Shown here: piece by piece, positions 1 through 5,578 of the stretch
Position numbering within the stretch: the stretch's first letter is position 1
Layout of the letters: the number at the start of each line of letters is the position of its first letter
DNA from: Actinomycetes bacterium
GTDB lineage: Bacteria > Actinomycetota > Acidimicrobiia > Acidimicrobiales > Palsa-688
Reading direction: 5' to 3'
Length of the DNA stretch: 7,240 nucleotides
NCBI GenBank assembly: GCA_021827285.1
Contig: JAKAWM010000140.1
Location: forward strand, 1-7,240
Made by a program: the position numbers and the translations under genes
Notes under the pieces: generated by a model
What the model was told of the DNA's origin: nothing
Databases searched by the model: none
The model's input: the letters and a program-made list of their open reading frames with translations, nothing else

Positions 1-1
1 C

Positions 2-754
2 ATCCGTAATGCGGCGACAGAGCCTGAGGTCCTGGAGCTGGCCCTGTTCCTGCAGCGGATGGGCGCCCGGATCGAGCTTTCTCCCGACCGGCGGATGGTC
101 ATCGAGGGCGTACCGACCCTGCGAGGGGCGCGTACCCGGTTGGCAGGAGACCGTATCGAGGCGTTCAGCTACCTGGTGGCCGGGCTGGTCACCAGGGGTG
201 CCGTCCGGGTGATCGGCTGCGCCCAAGACCGCCTGGTCACCGCCATCACGACGCTGCTGCGCATGGGCGCCCAGGTGAACATCGACGAGCACGGCATCGC
301 TGCCTTCGCCCCCGATGGCCTCCACGCGGCCGCCGTCCAGACCGATGTCCACCCCGGGTTCATCACGGACTGGCAGACACCCCTCATGGTGCTGTTCACC
401 CAGGCCGAAGGGATGTCCGTACTGCACGAGACCGTGTTCGAGGAGCGCTTCGTTTACGTGCCGGCGCTCAAGGCCATGGGAGGCGAGATTGAACTGTTTG
501 CGACGTGCTTAGGGGGCCCGGCGTGCAGGTTTCACGACACTAGCTACCTGCACTCGGCAGTCGTGCGGGGGCCGTCGAAATTGCAGGGCACCGAGGTCGA
601 GGTCCCCGATGTCCGGGCTGGCTTCTCCAGCGTGATCGCGGCCGCCGCCGCGAATGGCCCGACACTGCTTCACGGCGTCGGCCACCTCGAACGTGGTTAT
701 CACCGCCCTGCCGAGCAGCTCCGCTCACTCGGGCTAACCCTAGAAGAGAAGTAG
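2..754 (+). CDS. murA: UDP-N-acetylglucosamine 1-carboxyvinyltransferase (MurA-type EPT family), C-terminal part, 5' truncated
   Basis: MurA transfers enolpyruvate from PEP to UDP-GlcNAc, the first committed cytoplasmic step of peptidoglycan synthesis. The reading frame is open from base 2 (IRNAATEPEVLELALFLQ) to TAG at 752-754, so about 250 residues of a protein that is usually about 420 are present; the start and the loop with the PEP-reactive Cys lie upstream. Family landmarks visible: NAATEPE at the left edge; HPGFITDWQTP, matching the PGFPTDMQ motif, with the Asp equivalent to E. coli D305 at 368-370; ETVFEERFVYVPALKAMGG; DVRAGFSS, with the Asp equivalent to D369 at 608-610 followed by the conserved Arg; and LERGYHR near the end, with the Arg equivalent to R397. 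The DVRAG/LERGY spacing and C-terminus look complete. Some substitutions (for example W in TDWQ) suggest a divergent MurA or a second paralogue (MurZ-like). It converges with murB, which supports the cell-wall role. Confidence 0.9.
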   Translation: MRNAATEPEVLELALFLQRMGARIELSPDRRMVIEGVPTLRGARTRLAGDRIEAFSYLVAGLVTRGAVRVIGCAQDRLVTAITTLLRMGAQVNIDEHGIAAFAPDGLHAAAVQTDVHPGFITDWQTPLMVLFTQAEGMSVLHETVFEERFVYVPALKAMGGEIELFATCLGGPACRFHDTSYLHSAVVRGPSKLQGTEVEVPDVRAGFSSVIAAAAANGPTLLHGVGHLERGYHRPAEQLRSLGLTLEEK

Positions 755-764
755 GCCTGAGTAC

Positions 765-802
765 GACAGAAGGACCGGCGGGGGGATGCCGGTCCTTCAG
801 TC
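765..802 (+). terminator. Strong GC-rich hairpin after murA
   Basis: GAAGGACCGGC (769-779) pairs perfectly with GCCGGTCCTTC (788-798) over 11 bp around an 8-base loop. GAC (765-767) and GTC (800-802) extend the stem beyond one A-A mismatch. It starts 10 bases after the murA stop. There is no U-run afterwards, as is common for terminators of high-GC actinobacteria, so it probably ends murA transcription or protects the 3' end. Confidence 0.7.
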
Positions 803-811
803 ATCGCTCAA

Positions 812-836
812 GGGGCGGAAGGGGGGGGACCGCCCC
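812..836 (-). terminator. Second hairpin in the convergent gap, candidate murB terminator
   Basis: GGGGCGG (812-818) pairs with CCGCCCC (830-836), a 7-bp stem around an 11-base loop that is mostly a run of eight G (821-828). Read on the minus strand it lies 78 bases beyond the murB stop, and the sequence after the stem begins CTTGAGC, without a real U-run. The position between two converging genes suggests it stops leftward transcription, but the assignment to murB is inferred. Confidence 0.45.
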
Positions 837-913
837 GAGCTAGTCCAATTGGCAGGGAGAGCCGTATGGACCCCTTCAGCATAGCAGGTGGCGGCCTGAA
901 AGGCACGTTCTCA

Positions 914-1957
914 TCAAAACTTAAGGCCGACGAGGACTGGCTCGGGCACCAGGTTCACACCAAAGCGCGCCCGCACGCCGTCGTGCACCTCGCGGGCCAA
1001 AGACAGCAGGTCAGAGGCAGTACCGCCATCCCTGACAGTCAGTGCGAGGGTGTGCTTACTAGAGATGGCCGCGCCACCCTTTCGGTAGCCGCGGCGGAAC
1101 CCCGCCTGTTCGACCAGCCACGCAGCCGGGACCTTGATGCCACCCTCCGCGGCAAAGCCCGGCACGGCGGGGGCAACCGCTCGCAGCGCTTCCCAGGCGT
1201 CCACGGAGAGGACAGGATTGGTGAAAAAAGAACCCGCGCTCCGGGTATCGGGATCCCGGCTGTCCAGCACCATCCCCTTGGCCCGGCGGAGCTCCATGAC
1301 GGCTTGCGCCACTTCGTGGAGGGTGGCGCGCTCGCCCTCTCCAATGCCGAGGCGGCGGGCTAGCTCGGCGTAGCGGACCGGCCCGGACAACTGGGAACGC
1401 CGCAACTTGAAGCTCACCCCCGTCACCACGAACCGCGACGATCGCTTGAAGTAGCTGTCTCGGTAGCCGAAGTGCATATCAGCTGGCCACAGGACACTTG
1501 TACGCTGCTCGGCCCTGTCCCAGACGTCCAGTCTGGTTATGGTCTCGGCCACCTCCTGCCCGTATGCTCCGACGTTCTGCACCGGGGTAGCCCCCACCCG
1601 GCCCGGGATACCGCTCAGGCACTCGATACCGGCCAGTCCCTCAGAAACGCAGCGCTCCACCAGGGCACTCCAGTCCTCGCCGGCGCCGGCCGTTACCGTC
1701 ACGGCCCCATCCCCGTCGTCTTGCATCTGTACCCCACGGATGTCTATGCGCAAGACCACCCCTGGGAACCCATCATCCGAGACGACTACGTTGCTCCCGC
1801 CGCCCAGGACGAGGACGGGCTCGCCAGCCGTCGCCGCCCTGCTCAAGGCCTCAACAAGATCGTCCACCCGCTCGACTTCGACGAACGCGCCAGCGGGCCC
1901 ACCTACCCCGAGAGTCGTCAACTCGGCGAGAACAAGCCTAAGCGGGGGTACGCCCAC
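914..1957 (-). CDS. murB: UDP-N-acetylmuramate dehydrogenase (UDP-N-acetylenolpyruvoylglucosamine reductase), type I MurB
   Basis: MurB is the cytoplasmic FAD enzyme that reduces UDP-GlcNAc-enolpyruvate (the MurA product) to UDP-MurNAc with NADPH. The 347-residue protein is complete and close to the E. coli length (342). N-terminal FAD-binding domain: TTLGVGGPA (14-22), LGGGSNVVV (51-59) and IPGRVGATPVQNVGAYG (117-133). The YRDSYFK motif (165-171) with catalytic Arg166 marks type I MurB. AGSFFTNP carries the proton-donor Ser243, and the C-terminal PEP carries Glu339, equivalent to E. coli Glu325. All expected active-site residues are therefore present. The start is GTG at 1957-1955, preceded by a weak GGTAGG four bases upstream; it leaves a normal short N-terminus before TTLGVGG. 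It ends with TGA at 916-914. It converges with the MurA-type gene and diverges from the CYTH-CHAD gene, so it is probably transcribed alone or with genes not seen here. Confidence 0.97.
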   Translation of the reverse strand: MGVPPLRLVLAELTTLGVGGPAGAFVEVERVDDLVEALSRAATAGEPVLVLGGGSNVVVSDDGFPGVVLRIDIRGVQMQDDGDGAVTVTAGAGEDWSALVERCVSEGLAGIECLSGIPGRVGATPVQNVGAYGQEVAETITRLDVWDRAEQRTSVLWPADMHFGYRDSYFKRSSRFVVTGVSFKLRRSQLSGPVRYAELARRLGIGEGERATLHEVAQAVMELRRAKGMVLDSRDPDTRSAGSFFTNPVLSVDAWEALRAVAPAVPGFAAEGGIKVPAAWLVEQAGFRRGYRKGGAAISSKHTLALTVRDGGTASDLLSLAREVHDGVRARFGVNLVPEPVLVGLKF

Positions 1958-2030
1958 CGAGCCTACCGGGCAGCAGCATCCGAAGCGGGCACTAGAGTTG
2001 CCCCGTCAGTACGCGCCTGTGAGGCTAGCC
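1958..2030. promoter_or_regulatory. Divergent intergenic gap between murB and the CYTH-CHAD gene
   Basis: The 73 bases between the GTG of murB (minus strand) and the preferred GTG of the CYTH-CHAD gene (plus strand) must hold the start signals for both genes unless the promoters lie inside coding sequence. GAGG at 2021-2024, six bases before GTG 2031, is a good ribosome binding site for the rightward gene. I see no convincing -35/-10 pair and no clear inverted repeat. Confidence 0.35.
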
Positions 2031-4013
2031 GTGCAACAGCTGGAACGTGAGCTAAAGCTTGACGTAGGCGAGGGTTGGTCGTTCCCCGACCTGGCGGGAG
2101 TGCTCCCAGGCATCATGCCCGTCCGGCTACCCACGCTTGAGCTGGTCACGACCTACTACGACACGAGTGACCTCCGCCTGGCGGGCCAGCGCGTCACGCT
2201 CCGGCACCGGGCCAGCCGGCGGTCAGGCAGCACGGGCCGTCTCACCTCGGGCCGGGCCGGCGGTGAAACCGAGCCTGGGACTGGTGCGGGCGAGTGGACA
2301 GTAAAGCTCCCCTCGGCCAGCGACGGCGCGCTCCTATCCCGCACGGAAGTGACTTGGCCGGCCCAGGCCTTGGGGGCACGGGCTTCCCCTCGTGGCCGGG
2401 GGAGCCAGGCCAATGGCCCGACCCCCTCCAAGGCGGCCCGCCCCGCAGCCGCCCACCTCACAGCTGCCTGGCCGCCCGCTGGCCGCAGCTGGCTGCCCGT
2501 GCCCGCAGGGGCCGCCGGCTTGGTGCGCGGGCTGTCTCTCGGCCTCCCCCTGAAGCCCGTGGCCCGGCTATCGACGATCCGCGAGCGCGTGGAGCTGCGG
2601 ACATCGGACGGACTACCGCTGGCAGAAGTGGACCACGACGCCGTTTCGGGGTCCCGCCTCATCGCACCGAGGAGGAGTACCCGCTTTCGCGAAGTGGAGG
2701 TCGAGCTGGCCCCCGGAAGCGCTGCAGAAGTCCTGGACGCGGTCGTCTCTCGGTTAGTGGCTGCGGGTGCCAGCCCGGGGTCAGGGGTGAGCAAGCTGGT
2801 CACGATCCTCGGCACCGGCCAGCCCGCCCCGTTGGGCGGGAAAGCTCGCAAACCTTGGGATGAGGAGCTGACGGTTGAGGAGCTACTTCGCGAGCAGGTC
2901 TCGGGGTGCCGCCAAGTGCTTCTTGCCCACGACCCGCCCATCCGCCTCGACGACCCCGACCCCGAGCACGTGCACAGGGCCCGGGTGGCTACCCGTCGCC
3001 TGCGCAGCGTGCTGCGGGCGTTACGCGCCTCGATCCCATCCGCTGAGACCGAGCTGCCTCAACTGTACGAGGAACTGTCTTGGCTGGGAGGCCTGTTCGG
3101 CCACGTCCGGGACACCGACGTGCGGGCCGAGCTCTTCTGCACTGATGGCGCCAACCTGGCGCCGGCCGACTCCCTCGGCGTCCAGCGCCTGCTCGTAGCC
3201 GCCGCCGTGGCCCGCCAGCGCGCCCACGACGAGCTTCGGGAAGCCCTCAACACCAACCGGTACCTGGCGCTGTTGAAGGCATTGGAGGACTTTGACCCTT
3301 CGGTAGCTGGTTCATGGTCTGCCAGCCACGAGCCAACCCGGGCAAACGACAATGGCAGGGCCAACGCCAGCGGCGGGGGCGGCACTCCAACCCCGACCGG
3401 CCGAGAGGTACTAGCCCGGGACGTGCTGCCAGTGCTCCTCGCCCGTAGCCTGCGTTCGTTGCGGCGGGAGGTCAAGGGGCTCGGCCGGCACCCGACAAAC
3501 GAGGCACTGCACCGTGCCCGGATCAAAGCCAAACGCCTCCGCTACACGGCCGAACTGGCCGCCGGACTGCCCCCGGCAAAGAGCCGGCGGGCGGGCGCCC
3601 TACCCGGCCGCCGGCTTCCTCGGAGCAAGGCCCCCAGGGCTATAGCCAAGGCGGCCGCTGCGCTCCAAGACTCGCTCGGTCAGTTCCACGACGCCGTGGA
3701 GGCCGAAGCGTGGTTGAGGCAGGCTGCGAGCACATGTGCTGGGACCGGTGCGGGAGGGGACGCTCGGGGAGAGCCGAAAATCGAGAAACGCACGAGAGCT
3801 CGGCCAGAAGAGGGCGAGGCGGCACGGCTGGGAGAGGCGGCACGGCTGGGAGAGGCGGCACGGCTGGGAGAGGCGGCACTGCTGGTCGAGGCGACGGCTC
3901 AGTTCCTGCTGGTAGCGGGGCAGTTCGTCGCCGCGGCCAGGCTCCGCCAGGACCAACGCCGGGCGGCCTGGCCTGCCGACTGGCAACGCTTTACGCGCGC
4001 GTGTGGGCTATAG
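2031..4013 (+). CDS. CYTH and CHAD domain-containing protein (triphosphate tunnel metalloenzyme fused to polyphosphate-binding helical domain)
   Basis: Predicted 660-residue cytoplasmic protein. The N-terminal CYTH fold opens with ERELK (5-9), the ExExK metal/triphosphate signature. It continues with YYDTSDLRL (from 42), WTVKLP (from 89), STIRERVELR, FREVEVEL (219-226) and VSKL with Lys255. The CHAD domain starts near 281 and shows both conserved helices: VHRARVATRRLRS (His315) and LHRARIKAKRLRY (His494), then LQDSLGQFHDA (545-555). CYTH proteins hydrolyse or cyclise triphosphate compounds, and CHAD domains bind inorganic polyphosphate, so a polyphosphate-linked role is likely; the substrate is not shown by sequence. 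Odd points: Pro/Ala/Arg/Gly-rich inserts at about 63-87 and 110-175 inside CYTH, another near 430-455 inside CHAD, and GEAARL repeats at 596-616. The frame is open further left, but GTG 2031 has GAGG six bases upstream and starts just before ExExK; GTG 2019 is an alternative. No partner gene is adjacent on the same strand within 150 bases. Confidence 0.93.
   Translation: MQQLERELKLDVGEGWSFPDLAGVLPGIMPVRLPTLELVTTYYDTSDLRLAGQRVTLRHRASRRSGSTGRLTSGRAGGETEPGTGAGEWTVKLPSASDGALLSRTEVTWPAQALGARASPRGRGSQANGPTPSKAARPAAAHLTAAWPPAGRSWLPVPAGAAGLVRGLSLGLPLKPVARLSTIRERVELRTSDGLPLAEVDHDAVSGSRLIAPRRSTRFREVEVELAPGSAAEVLDAVVSRLVAAGASPGSGVSKLVTILGTGQPAPLGGKARKPWDEELTVEELLREQVSGCRQVLLAHDPPIRLDDPDPEHVHRARVATRRLRSVLRALRASIPSAETELPQLYEELSWLGGLFGHVRDTDVRAELFCTDGANLAPADSLGVQRLLVAAAVARQRAHDELREALNTNRYLALLKALEDFDPSVAGSWSASHEPTRANDNGRANASGGGGTPTPTGREVLARDVLPVLLARSLRSLRREVKGLGRHPTNEALHRARIKAKRLRYTAELAAGLPPAKSRRAGALPGRRLPRSKAPRAIAKAAAALQDSLGQFHDAVEAEAWLRQAASTCAGTGAGGDARGEPKIEKRTRARPEEGEAARLGEAARLGEAARLGEAALLVEATAQFLLVAGQFVAAARLRQDQRRAAWPADWQRFTRACGL
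3816..3878 (+). repeat. 18-bp in-frame tandem repeat (GEAARL units)
   Basis: Three identical, contiguous copies of GAGGCGGCACGGCTGGGA (3816-3869) are followed by a nine-base partial copy (3870-3878). The period is a multiple of three, so gain or loss of a unit changes the CYTH-CHAD protein by six residues (EAARLG) without a frameshift. The encoded segment is Ala/Glu/Arg/Leu-rich and would be helical. The perfect identity of the copies points to recent slippage expansion. Confidence 0.95.
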
Positions 4014-4171
4014 CCCCATTTTGCACCAGCCTTTTTGCACCAGCCCTTTTGCCCCGGCATTATCCCTTCTGGGGCAGGTTCGGACCGTTGGCCCTCACTG
4101 AAGCGCGGGCGTGTTGCAGTGGTCCGGACTGACGGGCATTATCGAAACTCGTGCACCGAAAGGACCTTTGG
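4014..4171. other. Intergenic spacer with a short tandem repeat and a weak promoter candidate
   Basis: This 158-base spacer separates the CYTH-CHAD stop from the lipoprotein gene. TTTTGCACCAGCC occurs at 4019-4031 and again at 4033-4045, and a partial TTTTGCCCC follows at 4047-4055, giving a 14-base period. GCCCC (4051-4055) and GGGGC (4071-4075) could form a 5-bp stem, too weak to call a terminator. GTCCGGAC at 4122-4129 is an 8-base palindrome that falls inside the candidate promoter spacer. Confidence 0.5.
4114..4142 (+). promoter_or_regulatory. Weak sigma70-type promoter candidate for the lipoprotein gene
   Basis: TTGCAG (4114-4119) and CATTAT (4137-4142) are separated by 17 bases and lie about 30 bases before the preferred start. 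The -35 matches the consensus at three of six positions and the -10 at four of six, so this is only a candidate. Confidence 0.25.
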
Positions 4172-4789
4172 TTGACCTTGCCAGCTGTGCGTGCGCACCT
4201 GTACCGCCCTGTTCGTCGCGCCAGGACCTCAAGGGGTGGCGCGCCGCGGACAGCCTGGCGCGGCCCGGCCCTACTGGGTGCAGTGCTGATGACCGGGATC
4301 TTGTTGACCGCGTGCGGCAGCGCCAGCCAGGCAGGGGTGGCGGGTCCCCAAACCGTCTCGGTCTTCAAACTGCGACCGGGCCAATGTGTAGTCCCCCCCA
4401 AGTCGAACCCCAACCTCCAAGTCTCGACGATCACTGTGGTCCCTTGCACTCAGTCGCACACCGAGGAGGTCTACTGCGTCCTGCCCTACACCCCGTCGCC
4501 ACCGAGCGGCATCCCCCGCTGCCCCGCCAGGCCGACCCGGCTGAGCGGGAACCTGACCGAGGACTACCCCGGGGACAAGGCCCTGGAAACTTTCGCCAAC
4601 GCCATGTGCCTCGACGAGTTCCAACCCTACGTGGGGGTCCCCTACAAGGACAGTTCCCTGTACTACAGCTATCTCTACCCTTCGCCCCGCAGCTGGGACG
4701 ACGTGACCCGGCGGGACCGAATGGTAGCTTGCGTCCTGGTCACCACGGGCGCCCCGCTCGCCCGGTCGGCCAAGGGCTCCCGGCTCTAG
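4172..4789 (+). CDS. Septum_form-like lipoprotein (actinobacterial septum formation domain family)
   Basis: From TTG 4172 the product has 205 residues. A basic N-terminus (YRPVRRARTSRGG) leads into the hydrophobic segment ALLGAVLMTGILL, and a lipobox LTAC with Cys48 follows. This predicts lipid attachment and location outside the cytoplasmic membrane. The rest resembles the Septum_form family: VFKLRPGQCV, a PCTQSHTEEVYCV stretch, FANAMCLDEFQPYVG, YYSYLYPSPRSWDD and a final DRMVACVL. Cysteines at 72, 92, 102, 117, 146 and 187 could form disulfides. The family name comes from actinobacterial septation; the molecular role is unknown. The TTG start is chosen because GAAAGGA (4158-4164) sits seven bases upstream; GTG 4151 would add seven residues but has no good ribosome binding site, and GTG 4187 has none. 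The PAAR-like gene follows after 69 bases on the same strand, so a shared transcript is possible but may be interrupted by the inverted repeat over the stop codon. Confidence 0.8.
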   Translation: MTLPAVRAHLYRPVRRARTSRGGAPRTAWRGPALLGAVLMTGILLTACGSASQAGVAGPQTVSVFKLRPGQCVVPPKSNPNLQVSTITVVPCTQSHTEEVYCVLPYTPSPPSGIPRCPARPTRLSGNLTEDYPGDKALETFANAMCLDEFQPYVGVPYKDSSLYYSYLYPSPRSWDDVTRRDRMVACVLVTTGAPLARSAKGSRL

Positions 4790-4815
4790 GCTGGTGGCCC
4801 GCGTAACCTAGAGCC
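4782..4815 (+). terminator. 9-bp inverted repeat overlapping the lipoprotein stop codon
   Basis: GGCTCTAGG (4782-4790, containing the TAG stop) is perfectly complementary to CCTAGAGCC (4807-4815), with a 16-base loop. No U-run follows. It could terminate or attenuate transcription before the PAAR-like gene, or be a protein binding site. The large loop makes a pure terminator role uncertain. Confidence 0.45.
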
Positions 4816-4851
4816 CAGCGTAACTTCGGAGCCTCGGCGTAACCCTAGGAG
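4801..4851 (+). repeat. Threefold degenerate direct repeat (GCGTAAC...GAGC/GAGT) ending in a ribosome binding site
   Basis: GCGTAAC occurs at 4801-4807, 4818-4824 and 4837-4843, and each copy is followed five to seven bases later by a GAG-containing element (GAGCC, GAGCC, GAGTA). Units are 17 and 19 bases apart. The last unit supplies AGGAG (4847-4851), seven bases before ATG 4859, so the repeat may have arisen by duplication of the ribosome binding region or may be an operator array. Confidence 0.6.
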
Positions 4852-4858
4852 TAATGCC

Positions 4859-5296
4859 ATGCCCCCTCAGATCACCTCGACGGCGTCGCTTCTGTGCTCG
4901 TTTGGAGTCGCACCCTCAACCATGAACGTGTTACCCGTCCGCCGTGTCATGGTGGAGGGCAAGCCGGCCGCCACCATCGAGGACACGATCCCCATAGCCA
5001 ACATCCCACCCTTCGGGATGTGCACCAGCCTCTCCAACCCCGAAGTCGCGTCCGCCACGGCGGCCGCCCTCGGGGTCTTGACACCCATGCCTTGTGTCCC
5101 GGTGCCCGTAGGCCCATGGAAACCGGGTAGCACCACCACCATGATCGGGGGTTCACCGGCGCTGACCGAGGGAGCCATATGCAATTGTGCCTGGGGGGGG
5201 CATCATCAATGTGACGTTCGCGGGCTCGGTGCGGACCATCGTCAATTGAGCGGAGGCCCGGACACTGCCGCCGACCACCCGGCCCCGCCGGGGTAG
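4859..5296 (+). CDS. DUF4280 PAAR-like spike-tip protein, C-terminus out of frame at a G8 run
   Basis: DUF4280 proteins are PAAR-like and are often found in contractile injection systems, where they would cap the spike and may carry effectors. Visible family marks: a short N-terminus with LLCSFG (Cys13), NVLP, IANIPPFGMCTSLSNP (Cys55), MPCVPVPVGPW (Cys79), IGGSPAL and ICNCAWGG (Cys108, Cys110), the cysteines being candidate metal ligands. As written the frame gives 145 residues, but after WGG it goes into an unrelated His/Pro/Ala-rich tail ending with TAG at 5294-5296. If the run at 5193-5200 had seven G instead of eight, the frame would read GIINVTFAGSVRTIVN and stop at TGA 5247-5249, giving 129 residues with the usual DUF4280 ending (CxWGG-I-I-V). 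The start ATG has AGGAG seven bases upstream. The sheath gene follows on the same strand. Confidence 0.85.
   Translation: MPPQITSTASLLCSFGVAPSTMNVLPVRRVMVEGKPAATIEDTIPIANIPPFGMCTSLSNPEVASATAAALGVLTPMPCVPVPVGPWKPGSTTTMIGGSPALTEGAICNCAWGGHHQCDVRGLGADHRQLSGGPDTAADHPAPPG
5193..5200 (+). other. G8 homopolymer: frameshift site in the PAAR-like gene
   Basis: Eight consecutive G follow the T of the Trp112 codon. The upstream frame fits the DUF4280 family up to WGG, and the downstream family-like sequence (INVTFAG) is in the frame reached by removing one G. This is the exact point where the two frames join. Confidence 0.85.
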
Positions 5297-5494
5297 GCGC
5301 CTGACGGGCATGGCCTCGAGCCCGGAAACCTGCACTCGATCGAGCCGGCACAGCCCCCGCATTACCACGAGCACGCTGCGTGGTTGTCGTACTTGTCCTT
5401 TTTGTCCTTTTTAGGAGCAAAGGCTCAGGAAAATCTCGCCTTTAGCGGTGGAATGCGCGCACAGGTAGCTACGCATGACCTATCTTCTTGAGGG

Positions 5495-5512
5495 AGGACG
5501 GCAGACCGTCCT
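5495..5512 (+). promoter_or_regulatory. 7-bp tetraloop hairpin in the sheath leader
   Basis: AGGACGG (5495-5501) pairs perfectly with CCGTCCT (5506-5512) around the loop CAGA, 66 bases before the sheath start codon. No U-run follows, so it looks more like a leader RNA structure or an operator palindrome than a terminator. Confidence 0.4.
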
Positions 5513-5566
5513 TGTGATGCACGGCCTAACGACCGGCATCTGACAACCCTATGACGTGCTCCTGAC

Positions 5567-5575
5567 AAGGGGAGG
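5567..5575 (+). promoter_or_regulatory. Strong ribosome binding site of the sheath gene
   Basis: AAGGGGAGG lies just before ATG 5579. The purine-rich run is long and allows pairing at several registers (AAGG ends eight bases before the ATG, GGAGG three bases before), consistent with the very high expression that a sheath protein needs. Confidence 0.7.
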
Positions 5576-5578
5576 CCA

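Larger units (their letters stand above)
5297..5578. other. 282-base leader/spacer before the sheath gene, no supported gene
   Basis: No convincing coding sequence is seen. Counting from the restored stop of the PAAR-like gene at 5249, the untranslated stretch would be 329 bases. Contents: ACCACG (5364-5369) with CGTGGT (5379-5384), a 6-bp stem; a 9-bp tandem repeat GTCCTTTTT at 5395-5403 and 5404-5412, which gives two T-runs 10 to 28 bases after that stem; AAAGGC (5419-5424) with GCCTTT (5438-5443); a 7-bp hairpin at 5495-5512; and CTGACAA at 5540-5546 and 5562-5568. The stem followed by T-runs could be a weak terminator after the PAAR-like gene, with a separate sheath promoter downstream, but no clear -35/-10 pair is visible. 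Confidence 0.5.

Noticed and set aside
866..1363. Plus-strand open frame of 165 codons across the 3' half of murB
   Set aside because: It is antisense to murB, in which all catalytic motifs are intact.
1539..2030. Leftward extension of the CYTH-CHAD reading frame by 164 codons
   Set aside because: It lies opposite murB, has shadow-like composition (Ser/Thr/Pro/Arg runs) and no ribosome binding site; the CYTH domain begins just after GTG 2031, which has GAGG upstream.
3600..4132. Repeat-rich open frames in other frames (GRGGTA repeats on plus, CRLSQP repeats on minus)
   Set aside because: They are the 18-bp DNA repeat of the CYTH-CHAD gene read in other frames, without independent start signals.
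5278..5292. CCCGG/CCGGG stem as terminator of the PAAR-like gene
   Set aside because: Only five base pairs, no T-run, and such stems are expected by chance at this GC content.
5153..5420. Minus-strand open frames across the end of the PAAR-like gene
   Set aside because: They cross the G8 site antisense to the DUF4280 frame and show no family features.
5475..5543. 22-codon ORF beginning MTYLLEGG in the sheath leader
   Set aside because: It has no clear ribosome binding site and overlaps the leader hairpin; nothing beyond an open frame supports it.
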